Assembly: GCF_000015285.1 (NCBI RefSeq)
Contig: NC_008709.1
Span: 3,100,001-3,164,000 of the forward strand
DNA from: Psychromonas ingrahamii 37
Lineage (GTDB): Bacteria > Pseudomonadota > Gammaproteobacteria > Enterobacterales > Psychromonadaceae
Length of the DNA stretch: 64,000 nt
Direction of reading: 5' to 3'
Under the pieces are notes generated by a model that was given only the letters and a program-made list of their open reading frames with translations, was not told where the DNA came from and did no database searches. Position numbers and translations under genes: made by a program. Positions 20,301 through 27,854 of this stretch are shown piece by piece (position 1 is the stretch's first letter; the number at the start of each line of letters is the position of its first letter).

Positions 20301-20374
20301 CACTGGTTAATGAATCCGACAATATGTATGCCGTAGTGAATATGGAACGTCCATTAGAAGGTCAAAAATTATGA
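17354..20374 (+). CDS. CheB-CheR fusion with coiled coil and PAS domains
   Basis: This 1006-residue protein starts with GTG behind GGAAGG. Residues about 27-215 are a CheB methylesterase domain with Ser36 (GIGASAGG), His64 (VQHLAPDH) and Asp157 (GTGSDGTLG). Residues about 225-500 are a CheR methyltransferase (FFRD, WVPGCSSGEEAYSIAI, IFATDIS, ISCRNVLIYMD). Residues about 680-765 form a NEELQSSNEEL-type coiled coil, followed by two PAS segments. It has no receiver domain. Such fusions act in non-canonical chemotaxis or signalling. It overlaps the diguanylate cyclase gene by 4 bp, implying a joint pathway. Confidence 0.93.
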   Translation: MKKKTNITSATSSQQAKPTTKKGKSEKFAVVGIGASAGGLAAFEDFFSGMPKELKTGFAFVLVQHLAPDHKSMLTEIIQRYTSMQVFEVTDGMKVQPNCTYIIPPKYDMAFAKGELHLSEPIKPRGQRFTIDFFFKSLAKDQLEHAIGIILSGTGSDGTLGIKAIRDSDGMVMVQQPDTAEYDGMPRSAIATGLVDYELAPSLMPAELIDYVCHNFSKALSENIELQEPDNALDQIFMLLLDKSGHDFSEYKSSSIIRRIERRMAVHNLSSLNDYVSCLQTIPSEANALFNDLLIGVTRFFRDLPAFKILEEQIIPKLLAEAADTDFIRIWVPGCSSGEEAYSIAIILKEKMKLLKQRVNVQIFATDISSKAIAAARYGHYPVSINEDLSQTRVKNFFNFDTESQQFRIHKEIRDMVVFSEHDVILDPPFSKLDLISCRNVLIYMDISLQKKILSLFHYALKSDGILFLGSSENVTGYTTLFSVLDSKTKLYRKKDYLRYQQPLAFGCSKLLALTDKEYKAMRAPLHTPAPVRKIRSLREITEQAILQHLPLSGALINDLGDILYLHGRTGQYLEPVSGDASAYNILKMARRGLQFDLTMALSKVRKKPDTVHHSALQVKNNEHYLGVDLTLLAVTATPDIPSTTPVFLVLFEPCQPTPASQDHKAESITTTTDLSADNAEQNNEIRRLKQQLRIKDEYLQSINESLEASNQELKSSNEEMQSINEELQSSNEELETSKEELQSTNEELNTVNSELQDKLLDLYRLNNDMNNLLSGTGIATIFVDLNLKIMRFTPAATKIINFIASDIGRPITDIHSNLINDTELITDVRQVLNTLIPKSREVETKLGHWYTMQLLAYRTIDNAIEGCVITFSDITEIRHERELIREKLNLVHLGSLMHDARDAFIMQDLDGRILAWNNGAVRLYGWTEQQALTMNISQHIPSDQQEQASLMIAKLNQVSQSYQSQRLHKNGSLLDVSVTATALVNESDNMYAVVNMERPLEGQKL

Positions 20375-21609
20375 GCAAGAAAAAACACATTGCTAGCAAA
20401 AAGCTTTCTTTAAGTAAGGAAAATAAACTACTGCGTGAGAAGGCTGAACTCATCGCGAGCAAAAAAATGGCGGCGCAGCCGGTGGATATCACCCGATTGA
20501 GTAGTGAGCAAATTGAGGGACTGCTCCATGAGTTGAGCGTATTTCAGATAGAACTGGAGATACAAAATGAAAATTTGCTGACCGCCTATGAACAGCTGGA
20601 AGTTTCACGTAAACGTTATATTCAGCTTTACAATTTAGCGCCTGTGGGATATTTTTCGCTGACCAAAAATGGCATTATACTCGAAGCTAACAACACCGGT
20701 AGCGAGTTATTAGCTTGCACTGTCTCCATCCTGCTACAATTACCCTTTGCTAAATTTATCTACCACGAAGACACCGATAAGTTTTACCTTTTTTGTAAAG
20801 AGATTATGAACACGCAGCAACCGCAGGTTTGTGAACTAAAAATTAATCGCCACGACAACACCTCATTTTGGGGCTATCTGGTGGCGGCTTCAACCGTTGA
20901 CGAACACGGTGAGCAGATCCTTTTTTTAGTCTTAAATGATACGACTGAGCGACACAATCATGTTGATGAAATTAGCCGGCTGGCCTTTTTTGATCCGCTC
21001 ACTGGCCTGCCCAATCGGCGTTTATTGTTGGACAGACTTAACCACGCCGTTATATCAACCGATCGTAATGGAAAATTAGGGGCAGTAATGATGCTTGATC
21101 TGGACAACTTCAAGCAGCTCAATGATACAAAGGGGCACGCCGACGGCGATATGTTATTGCAGCAGATAGCCATCCGGCTGCAGAAATGTGTGCGCAAAAA
21201 TGACAGCTTGGCCCGTTTAGGGGGGGATGAATTTGTGGTCTTGCTGGAGGGGCTAAGCGAAAATACAGTAGAGGCGAACAGCGAAGCTATGCATATAGCA
21301 AAGAAAATACAGCACGAATTTTCACTCCCATTTATATTCTGTGATTACACTCACTACATTACGGCGAGCATAGGCATAACAATATTTATGCAAAAAACAG
21401 AAAATGTAGACAACTTACTCAAAAATGCCGATGTGGCTATGTATAAGGCAAAGGCGGCGGGACGTAATAAAATATGTTTTTTTGAAGCCCCTATGCAGAC
21501 AATAACAGAGTCACATTCTCACATAGAAAAAGATCGGCATTACGCTCAGGAAGATAAAAAAATTCGTGCAGCATTACCAGATTCAATAGAGAAAAATAAC
21601 GCGAGGTAA
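20371..21609 (+). CDS. PAS-GGDEF diguanylate cyclase
   Basis: A 412-residue cytoplasmic protein: an N-terminal helical part, a PAS domain at about 78-195 (YIQLYNLAPVGYFSLTKNG), and a GGDEF domain at about 205-370. The active-site GGDEF is intact at 284-288, and the product-inhibition I-site RKND sits five residues before it at 275-278. It should therefore make cyclic di-GMP with feedback control. The ATGA overlap with the CheB-CheR gene indicates translational coupling and a two-protein signalling unit. Confidence 0.93.
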   Translation: MSKKKHIASKKLSLSKENKLLREKAELIASKKMAAQPVDITRLSSEQIEGLLHELSVFQIELEIQNENLLTAYEQLEVSRKRYIQLYNLAPVGYFSLTKNGIILEANNTGSELLACTVSILLQLPFAKFIYHEDTDKFYLFCKEIMNTQQPQVCELKINRHDNTSFWGYLVAASTVDEHGEQILFLVLNDTTERHNHVDEISRLAFFDPLTGLPNRRLLLDRLNHAVISTDRNGKLGAVMMLDLDNFKQLNDTKGHADGDMLLQQIAIRLQKCVRKNDSLARLGGDEFVVLLEGLSENTVEANSEAMHIAKKIQHEFSLPFIFCDYTHYITASIGITIFMQKTENVDNLLKNADVAMYKAKAAGRNKICFFEAPMQTITESHSHIEKDRHYAQEDKKIRAALPDSIEKNNAR

Positions 21610-21691
21610 AAACCCTGATCCGTTGGCATCATCCCTTGCTCAGTCTATTAACACCAGAATATTTACTCGCTTACTTTGACTGTAATAGCGA

Positions 21692-21739
21692 CCAGAGCTG
21701 CTATTTCTGGTTGCGCTAAACTGAAAATAGCAGCTCTGG
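21692..21739 (+). terminator. Inverted repeat after the GGDEF gene
   Basis: CCAGAGCTGCTATTT (21692-21706) and AAATAGCAGCTCTGG (21725-21739) form a perfect 15 bp stem. There is no strong T-run, so this is a possible terminator or a palindromic repeat. Confidence 0.5.
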
Positions 21740-21833
21740 AAATAATAGTTATTTAGAATGACGACATCACTTATTTGATATTTTGTATTATTCACAACCA
21801 GCTTTCTAACTGCTAAAGATATAAATTTTGAAT

Positions 21834-21884
21834 GAAAAAAACCGCAACAAGTGCGGTTTCTTTAAATGTGGTTGGTGATAGACG
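21834..21884 (-). other. Duplicate of the tRNA-Pro 3' end and terminator
   Basis: On the minus strand, TCTATCACCAACCACATT followed by a hairpin with GCACTTGTTGC and a T-run repeats, with few changes, the true tRNA-Pro end and terminator 200 bp to the right. No tRNA body is attached. It reads as a relic of a duplication or of integration at the tRNA-Pro 3' end. Confidence 0.7.
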
Positions 21885-21897
21885 GAGCAGCGAATAA

Positions 21898-21988
21898 GCG
21901 GCAGCTTAGTGTCTGAGCAGTCTTGTAAAGCGGCAGCTTGGTGTCTGAGCAGTCTTGTAAAGCGGCAGCTTGGTGTCTGAGCAATATT
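21898..21988. repeat. Three tandem 32-bp repeats
   Basis: GCGGCAGCTTGGTGTCTGAG plus CAGTCTTGTAAA is repeated at 21898-21929 and 21930-21961, with a partial third copy from 21962. It lies between the two terminator copies of the tRNA-Pro end. It is not CRISPR-like, as there are no spacers. Confidence 0.85.
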
Positions 21989-22033
21989 TTATAGCAAACT
22001 AATGATTCTGACCCGTTGTCATAAAAAATAGGC

Positions 22034-22064
22034 GAAAAAAAACCGCTACGAGAGCGGTTTCTTT
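22034..22064 (-). terminator. Terminator of the tRNA operon
   Basis: GAAACCGCTCTCGTAGCGGTT followed by eight T residues on the minus strand, directly after the tRNA-Pro CCA end. Confidence 0.9.
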
Positions 22065-22069
22065 TAATG

Positions 22070-22146
22070 TGGTCGGTGATAGAGGATTTGAACCTCTGAC
22101 CCCTACTCCCCCAGAGTAGTGCGCTACCAAGCTGCGCTAATCACCG
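22070..22146 (-). tRNA. tRNA-Pro (GGG)
   Basis: 77 nt with encoded CCA. The acceptor CGGTGAT pairs with ATCACCG, the anticodon loop CTGGGGG gives anticodon GGG, and the T-loop is GGTTCAAATCC. Last gene of the tRNA operon. Confidence 0.95.
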
Positions 22147-22306
22147 ATAATCTTTTCTATAGAAAAAGCCTGTAACAGGTTAATATCACGGGCTATTTTA
22201 ATTTTTCGGTGATATTAAATCAAACCATTATCCAACACTTTATAAACCGGGGAGATTTACTTAAATTGGATTAATCACCGTATTATCTTATTTGTGTCTG
22301 TTTAAG

Positions 22307-22391
22307 TGGTGCGGAATGAGAGACTTGAACTCTCACACCCTTCGATACTAGAACCTAAATCTAGCGCGTCTACCAATTCCGCCAATTCCGC
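22307..22391 (-). tRNA. tRNA-Leu (TAG)
   Basis: 85 nt with the long variable arm of class II tRNAs and encoded CCA. The acceptor GCGGAAT pairs with ATTCCGC, and the anticodon loop TTTAGGT gives TAG. Confidence 0.93.
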
Positions 22392-22421
22392 AACTATTTA
22401 AACATTTTAATAAAGTAAAAA

Positions 22422-22498
22422 TGGGGCGAATGACGGGGATTGAACCCGCGACAACCGGAATCACAATCCGGGGCTCTACCAACTGAGCTACATCCGCC
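22422..22498 (-). tRNA. tRNA-His (GTG)
   Basis: The extra 5' G (position -1) pairs with C73, as in bacterial tRNA-His. The acceptor GCGGATG pairs with CATTCGC with one G-T pair, the anticodon is GTG, and CCA is encoded. Confidence 0.95.
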
Positions 22499-22514
22499 AC
22501 TAAACTTTTATAAA

Positions 22515-22541
22515 TGGTGTTCTGTGCAGGACTTGAACCTT
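22515..22541 (-). pseudogene. 3' fragment of a tRNA gene (first tRNA of the operon)
   Basis: The minus strand shows GGTTCAAGTCCTGC then ACAGAACACCA: a consensus T-loop, the 3' T-stem half, the acceptor strand, a discriminator A and CCA. Upstream of GG the tRNA body is missing and the T-stem cannot pair. By synteny with Arg-His-Leu-Pro operons this should be tRNA-Arg, but its acceptor strand does not look like a normal tRNA-Arg. It probably marks a recombination or integration junction. Confidence 0.6.
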
Positions 22542-22663
22542 TATATTCAGTTAAAGTTATTTTTTTCACCCAGTGAGTGAGTAACGACCCTGAAATAAAT
22601 GACAAAACAACATGTAAATGCACTAATCATAGGGCATTGAAGCCGTTTTGATTAAGTGTGCGC

Positions 22664-22692
22664 ATTATAAACATGGTGCTATTAGACGTCAA
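22664..22692 (-). promoter_or_regulatory. Sigma-70 promoter of the tRNA operon
   Basis: On the minus strand, TTGACG (-35) is followed by a 17 bp spacer, TATAAT (-10) and then GCGC, a GC-rich discriminator typical of stringently controlled stable-RNA promoters. About 120 bp separate it from the tRNA fragment. Confidence 0.85.
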
Positions 22693-22918
22693 TAGTATTT
22701 GTAAATTAAATGTATAATAAATTTCAATGAATAGTTCACAATAGTTCACAATAAAGTTATGTGACAAATCTTGATAACCAAAATAATAAGATCGATGTTG
22801 AAAGTGATATAAAAAGCTTATATTTTAAGTTAAAAGTCAGCTTACGAGAACTTAGCTCAACTTACTTTTTTTAACCTAGCCTAATTGTTTCCATCAAAAT
22901 ATAACTGAGGAAACAAGA

Positions 22919-23511
22919 TGCAAAATCTCGATGGGATGATCGCTCACTTTTTTCTCCTAAAAAACTAACTCAAAATGTAAGTAAAACCCGATTTTATTTA
23001 GATTTAGATATCGGAATGAATACATGGTATTTAGCTGCATTTAAAGAGGAAATTTTGCGGACGATCCTACTCATCATTAAGCCATAAAGAAATAAAATAT
23101 ATTGCTAATAAAATGATAAAAAAATATGGTATCACCATTTATTTCTAAAAAAGCTGTAGATACTTGGATTAAGAACCCAATACCGTCAATGAGTGAGCCA
23201 GACAAACAAGTATCATCTTTTACAAATATTGATAGATATGATCTTGATCATCAAGCGAACCTATACGGAAAAGGCTCTTTACACGCGATTGACAGATTTT
23301 TCATGCAAATTAGACCAGAGTTAATATGTTTGAAAGGCCCTTCCACTCGGGCTCAAATCAAGGCCGAATGTGGAATGGTTACAGGCCAGATGTCGAGATT
23401 GAACTGGTTGGGCCACGCTACCTACTCCAGCGAGCTATCGAGCGCGAAGCTGCAAGCTCTCTACGCGATACGTTCTTACATACATTATTATCTTCTTAGA
23501 ACTTTTAAATA
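22919..23511 (+). pseudogene. Frameshifted transposase remnant
   Basis: Scattered frames give LSHKEIKYIANKMIKKYGI, then KKAVDTWIKNPIPSMSE, NIDRYDLDHQANLYGKGSLH and AIDRFFMQIR. After a frame change near 23335 comes MFERPFHSGSNQGRMWNGY. The pattern matches the C-terminal part of a transposase with a 'DRFF...ERP...GRxWxGY' ending, but I cannot name the IS family. At least two frame breaks and internal stops make it non-functional. It is the first element of the island after the tRNA operon. Confidence 0.6.
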
Positions 23512-23611
23512 AGTGGCTAAATTAACTTGGCTACTTCACTTCAAAAACATGAGATCAAGCCCAATTTACACTTAAATAAAGATCACACATCCCATAACGA
23601 GCACCCTTATC

Positions 23612-23671
23612 TTTACATTTTACACTTTACGCTTTACGTTAATACTTACTGTAAACTGTAAACTGTAAACT
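23612..23671 (+). promoter_or_regulatory. Opposed 7-bp TTTAC / GTAAA iterations upstream of kfrA-like gene
   Basis: TTTACNN is repeated four times at a 7 bp step (23612-23638), then ACTGTAA three times in the opposite sense (23647-23670), ending 10 bp before the start codon. The two arrays can pair with each other. KfrA proteins bind repeated operators and repress their own gene, so this is a likely operator; that is inferred. Confidence 0.6.
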
Positions 23672-23679
23672 TAAGGGGT

Positions 23680-24648
23680 ATGAAATTGGCTAACGAAGAC
23701 AAAAGAGAATTGGATAAACAAACCGTTATCTGGTCTGTGTGCAACCAGATGTTGATGGAAGACATTCCAACCTCTCGCATTACGGGCCGTAAAGTTGCCA
23801 GTCACGATGATGTGAAATGGTCACACACTACAGTCACCCCTTTGGTTAACGCATGGCATGAACAACGAGTTGACAAAGATCGGGAGGCAATTCGCCAAAC
23901 ACAGATGTCCCATGTATTCGTTAAGGCATTGAATCAAGAAGTTGAAGGTCGTGTGACTAAACGCCGTCAGATCGATGACGAGCAGATGAAAATGCTGCAA
24001 ATAGAACTTGATGACATGCTAGAAATCAATTCCAAACTGGAATCAGAGCTAGCTACCACCAAACAACGCTTGGAGGAGAAAAGTGAAGAGGCTACTACGG
24101 CAAATACAGCGGCATATCAAGCGACCAAAGATAAAGAATTGAGCGAGAAGAAAAGCACTGAAGCTATGGAAAATCTTCAGGGGCAACTAGATGTTGCTAT
24201 CAGTGATAGCAAGGATGATTTAGAGCAGCAGCAAACAAGATTTGATAATACAATAAGCCAGCTTAAAGATGAGCACAAAGAAGCTATCACCAAGCTATCC
24301 GAAAAACGAGATGACCTTACTGACCAGCTAACGGGGAAAACGGCCGAATGTGCCGAGGCTAACGTTAAGGCGAAGAAATATGAAGAGTTGACCGAAAATC
24401 TGGAAACCGAACGTAAAAACAACCGCACATTAACAAATAACAACATGCGTATGACGGCAGAGTTAGAAAGTAAGTCTCAAAGCCTAATTGATGCCACTGC
24501 AAGCATTGAGGACGGACGAAAACAACGTGACAAAGCGCAACAACAACTGGAACAAGTTACTCAAAAAATAACCGAGAAAGATGAGCAATTCCAAAAGTTA
24601 TTAATTCTTTCTGTAAAGGCAGGTGTTAATCTTGAAATCACCCAATAA
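23680..24648 (+). CDS. KfrA-like DNA-binding coiled-coil protein
   Basis: Of 322 residues, the first ~110 resemble the KfrA N-terminal DNA-binding domain (IPTSRITGRKVASHDDVKWSHTTVTPLVNAWHEQR). The remaining ~200 are one long alpha-helical coiled coil rich in Glu, Lys, Gln and Ala. AAGGGG precedes the ATG. In plasmids KfrA is an autoregulator linked to partitioning. Here it probably came with an integrative element. A strong terminator follows at 24732-24770. Confidence 0.8.
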   Translation: MKLANEDKRELDKQTVIWSVCNQMLMEDIPTSRITGRKVASHDDVKWSHTTVTPLVNAWHEQRVDKDREAIRQTQMSHVFVKALNQEVEGRVTKRRQIDDEQMKMLQIELDDMLEINSKLESELATTKQRLEEKSEEATTANTAAYQATKDKELSEKKSTEAMENLQGQLDVAISDSKDDLEQQQTRFDNTISQLKDEHKEAITKLSEKRDDLTDQLTGKTAECAEANVKAKKYEELTENLETERKNNRTLTNNNMRMTAELESKSQSLIDATASIEDGRKQRDKAQQQLEQVTQKITEKDEQFQKLLILSVKAGVNLEITQ

Positions 24649-24731
24649 ACTCAAACTTCCAACTAACCCCAAGTCTGAGTCAGTACATTAAAGATTGAAA
24701 ATGTTTAGTTGTATTCTACTTTCCCTTGGAA

Positions 24732-24776
24732 TTTGGAGGTATTAAAGCTTGAAACTTTAATGCCTCCAAATAATTA
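24732..24776 (+). terminator. Terminator of kfrA-like gene
   Basis: TTTGGAGGTATTAAAG pairs with CTTTAATGCCTCCAAA (one G-T pair) around a 7-nt loop, followed by TAATTATTTT. Confidence 0.8.
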
Positions 24777-24877
24777 TTTTAAGAGACTCAAAATCGTGCT
24801 GGTCTATTGGATAGGAAATAAAATACTGTTAATACCGACCTTATCTGATACTTCAGCCTGTCTTTGATTACCGGGTA

Positions 24878-25192
24878 TCAGAATTCTGTTTTGTTCTCTA
24901 ATAATTGAATCAGTTTACGTTTAGTCTCGTCATCAAGTTTATCAATCAAACATGCCAAGGTTGCATTTTCTTCTGTTTCACAAAAAAAATAATTCACCGG
25001 CACATCTAGCTCTTTTGCTAACTTTTTTAAAGTATCAAGATCGGGCATATGGCGGCCAGTCTCATAATGATTCATGCGACCACTCGCAGAGCTGGGATCT
25101 ATCCCTATTTTAATGCCTAGATCTTTCTGACTTATTTTCATTCTGTTTCGAGCCTCTTTAAGACGCTCTGTAAAAAAGGATTTAACCTGCAC
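24878..25192 (-). CDS. XRE-family HTH regulator
   Basis: A 104-residue protein with a Cro/CI-type HTH at about 10-65 (RMKISQKDLGIKIGIDPSSASGRMNHYETGRHMPDLDTLKKLAKEL read in segments), then FFCETEE and a helical tail. The start is GTG at 25192 with no strong ribosome site. It faces away from a two-gene helicase operon, and a palindrome sits between them, so it most likely represses that operon. Regulators of this style often accompany defence modules. Confidence 0.85.
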   Translation of the reverse strand: MQVKSFFTERLKEARNRMKISQKDLGIKIGIDPSSASGRMNHYETGRHMPDLDTLKKLAKELDVPVNYFFCETEENATLACLIDKLDDETKRKLIQLLENKTEF

Positions 25193-25228
25193 TGGTATTT
25201 CATCTCAATAACTCTCACATAAAATTGA

Positions 25229-25272
25229 TTGTCTAGTTTTTATAATGACCTGTATACTTAGGAATCCTAAGT
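25229..25272 (+). promoter_or_regulatory. Promoter with overlapping palindromic operator
   Basis: TTGTCT (25229-25234) and TATACT (25253-25258) are separated by 18 bp. ACTTAGGAATCCTAAGT (25256-25272), with 8 bp arms and a one-base centre, overlaps the -10 and start region. It is well placed for repression by the divergent XRE protein. Confidence 0.6.
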
Positions 25273-25297
25273 TTAAGTTTGTTTATGAGGTATGGCA

Positions 25298-25867
25298 ATG
25301 AGTCAGAAAGTTAATATGAATGTTTTTTTGCATGCTATTTTGGTGATAAAGCAAATGGATGACTTCTCTGTGATAGAAGCTAAAGACGCTCTATTGCGTG
25401 AACATGCTGAATTTACGGATTCAACAGAGGCTAGAAAATTTATCTACCGTCAATTATTACGTGGTGTAGATAAAGGACTATTAAAGCGAACAGACCTTGT
25501 TGATGACGGAATAAAAAATGTTTTATATTCAAAAACAGAGAAGTTCTTTGCCTCTACGATTGTTCCGATGAAACGGGGTGATAAACAAAAGAAAAGTTCT
25601 TCTCCAAAAATCATTAAGCAAGCGCCTAAAACCATCAATTACAAAGCCTTGCTGGAAAAAGAGCTGATGACTTATGAAATTGATTTAAACGCAAGCATTG
25701 AAGAAGCAAATGAATACAAGCGCCTTTCTAGTCGCTTTCCGGAATTAAAAGAAAAACTTCAGCAGCACCAACTGCAAACTAAAAATCAATCCGTCCAACT
25801 TCTTGGCAAGGTGCATGCGTTACAAAAATTACTGGGTTATACGGTCACGGGATATCAACCATGCTAA
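25298..25867 (+). CDS. Hypothetical protein, helicase partner (189 aa)
   Basis: I choose the ATG at 25298 because GAGG lies 7 bases before it; another ATG at 25292 is too close. The N-terminal ~85 residues look like a compact helical, possibly winged-helix domain (FSVIEAKDALLREHAEFTD...LLRGVDKGLLKR), then a basic linker GDKQKKSSSPK and a coiled C-terminus. Its stop overlaps the start of the helicase gene by 7 bp, so the two are coupled and probably form a complex. I know no function for it. Confidence 0.75.
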   Translation: MSQKVNMNVFLHAILVIKQMDDFSVIEAKDALLREHAEFTDSTEARKFIYRQLLRGVDKGLLKRTDLVDDGIKNVLYSKTEKFFASTIVPMKRGDKQKKSSSPKIIKQAPKTINYKALLEKELMTYEIDLNASIEEANEYKRLSSRFPELKEKLQQHQLQTKNQSVQLLGKVHALQKLLGYTVTGYQPC

Positions 25868-27258
25868 GAGCTTGGCAACAAGAATGTTTAACCACAGCAC
25901 AAAAACATTATTTAGAAATCAGTAAACACTTTTTATGTTTAGCAACACCCGCTTCTGGGAAAACCGTATTAGCCGCTGAAGTTGCAGGGTATTTGTTTGA
26001 TACAAAGCAAATAGATTTTGTTTTATGTTTCTCACCGTCGATTACTGTGGCTGAAGGTATTAAGAATGCCTTTGCACGTCGACTCAATTGTAATTTCGAT
26101 GGTGTTATTGGCGCTATTGGTTGCTCATATACTTATCAGAACATGCGATTTTTTAACGAGGATAATTGGAAGATTATTAAGAATAATAGAGTGTTAGTGG
26201 TGTTTGATGAAATCCATCACTGCTCAGGCACATCTTTCGATGATGCGAACGCCTGGGGGCAGGATATAGTGCAACACATTCAAGAACAAGCCACATTCAC
26301 TTTGGCGCTGACCGGGACTCCTTGGCGTTCAGATCTCATCCCAATTGCGCTTGCTAATTACAGCGACCCTGATAATAAAATTCAATGTGATTACACCTAT
26401 TCATTGCAACAAGCCGTCGATGATAGCGTTTGCAGAAACCCTAAGATCGTTTTAATTGATAACGAAGAAATATCAGTGACGACTAAAGAGCAAGAAACCA
26501 AAGTCTTTAACTCACTGCGTGATTTATTAAAAGCACCTTTAATTTCTTATCAGGATTTAATCTGTCATGAGGTAGTTATTCAATATATCTTAGAAAAAGG
26601 CTGTAACAAACTCGCTGAGATTAGGCAGTCAAATTCAAATGCAGGCGGACTAATTGTTGCTTCATCGGTGGAACATGCACAGCAGATATTGAAAATGCTC
26701 ACTGAACAGTTCCAGCAAACCGCCGTTATTGTGACTTATAAAGAGACCGATGCAGCTGAACGAATCAAGAATTTTCGTTTCTATAATACCGAGTGGATTG
26801 TCAGCGTTGGCATGGTTGCGGAAGGTACTGACATACCTCGATTACAGGTTTGCTGTCATTTAAGCCGGGTTAAAACTGAACTGTATTTCAGGCAAGTTTT
26901 AGGTCGAATTTTAAGAGTAAATGACGCTGTAAATCAGGAAGCTTGGTTGTTCACTTTTGCTGAAGAAAAGTTAAGTATATTTGCCCACCGAATAGATCAA
27001 GAATTACCTGATGCAGGTGTCTTAGTGCGCAGTAATGCCATTGCTAAGCAATTTGATATAACTACTGCTAATAAAAAATCAGCTTCATCTTCAACTGACT
27101 TGAAACCACCATTAATAATGTCATTATTCGATGACGGATCTTTCTCGGACAATTTAAACGATGCACCATCAGAAAATAAAAAAAACGATACTCCGGCTTA
27201 CCTAAAGTCTTTTGGTGGCTTTAGAGAAAAACTGATTGAAGCGTTTAGCTCGATATAG
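25861..27258 (+). CDS. DEAD/DEAH superfamily 2 helicase
   Basis: 465 residues with a full set of SF2 motifs: Walker A TPASGKT near 35, DEIH box VVFDEIHHC near 117, TGTPWRSD near 155, EGTDIPRLQVCCHLSR near 320, and RQVLGRILR near 345. The protein resembles helicase subunits of type III restriction and related defence systems but carries no nuclease domain. The C-terminal ~80 residues are low in conservation. It is co-transcribed with the upstream 189-residue gene under the XRE promoter. Confidence 0.88.
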   Translation: MLRAWQQECLTTAQKHYLEISKHFLCLATPASGKTVLAAEVAGYLFDTKQIDFVLCFSPSITVAEGIKNAFARRLNCNFDGVIGAIGCSYTYQNMRFFNEDNWKIIKNNRVLVVFDEIHHCSGTSFDDANAWGQDIVQHIQEQATFTLALTGTPWRSDLIPIALANYSDPDNKIQCDYTYSLQQAVDDSVCRNPKIVLIDNEEISVTTKEQETKVFNSLRDLLKAPLISYQDLICHEVVIQYILEKGCNKLAEIRQSNSNAGGLIVASSVEHAQQILKMLTEQFQQTAVIVTYKETDAAERIKNFRFYNTEWIVSVGMVAEGTDIPRLQVCCHLSRVKTELYFRQVLGRILRVNDAVNQEAWLFTFAEEKLSIFAHRIDQELPDAGVLVRSNAIAKQFDITTANKKSASSSTDLKPPLIMSLFDDGSFSDNLNDAPSENKKNDTPAYLKSFGGFREKLIEAFSSI

Positions 27259-27434
27259 TTGATAATTATTAAATCCTCTATGCCACTGGCTGCTAGCGAA
27301 TAGAAAAGTGATAATATTAATCAAAGATACTGTACTAATAGCGGATTATGCGGCGACAATTTTTAACACCGCAATACACAACTAAGTGGCATGAGATAGC
27401 TGAGATATATTTGATCAGTATGGGTAAATACAAA

Positions 27435-27462
27435 AAACTACCGTCTAGGTAGCCTTTTGAAG
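27435..27462 (+). terminator. Short terminator-like hairpin after the helicase
   Basis: CTACC (27438-27442) and GGTAG (27448-27452) with flanking A-run and CCTTTT. Confidence 0.5.
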
Positions 27463-27558
27463 TGTTATTTATGTGACGTTAAGAGTCTTGTTTTCAATAC
27501 TCAGTTAACACCAAGCAACATTCTCTCAATTTAGGAGTATTATGAGATAAAACATACT

Positions 27559-27780
27559 TCACTCATCGTCCTCAATTCTATAAACCCCCAAAATATCGTT
27601 CAGGTAACCCTCAATTTTATCATATGTATCGTCGAAATATTCTTGCGCTGCTTCGGAGTAATCCGATCCATTTTCATCATCAAGGTAAGCGTCATCACCA
27701 AATCTCTCTTCCACAAATTTGTTGGCAGTTTCGCATAAGAACTCGATTACGTTAGAATTATCTAAAAAATGTTTTGTCAT
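27559..27780 (-). CDS. Small acidic hypothetical protein (73 aa)
   Basis: From the ATG at 27780 the protein is strongly acidic (FGDDAYLDDENGSDYSEAAQ, then YFDDTYDK). A TTG 33 bp upstream is an alternative start. No clear ribosome site is present. The acidity resembles small DNA-mimic or immunity proteins, but no family is recognised and the call is modest. Confidence 0.45.
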   Translation of the reverse strand: MTKHFLDNSNVIEFLCETANKFVEERFGDDAYLDDENGSDYSEAAQEYFDDTYDKIEGYLNDILGVYRIEDDE

Positions 27781-27854
27781 ATCTGTATTTAGTTTGATTT
27801 GAGAAAAAGACAATATATTTATTTAGCATACGCAACTTGGATCGCCGTTATTAA

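Noticed and set aside
21898..21988. Possible CRISPR array (three 32-bp units)
   Set aside because: The units are directly adjacent without spacers and there are no cas genes.
22348..22623. 91-codon minus-strand frame
   Set aside because: It overlaps the tRNA-His and tRNA-Leu genes and the tRNA fragment; it is a chance frame over RNA genes.
25223..25246. TTGATT / TATAAT promoter pair upstream of the helicase operon
   Set aside because: The spacer is only 10 bp; TTGTCT-18-TATACT nearby fits better and carries the operator.
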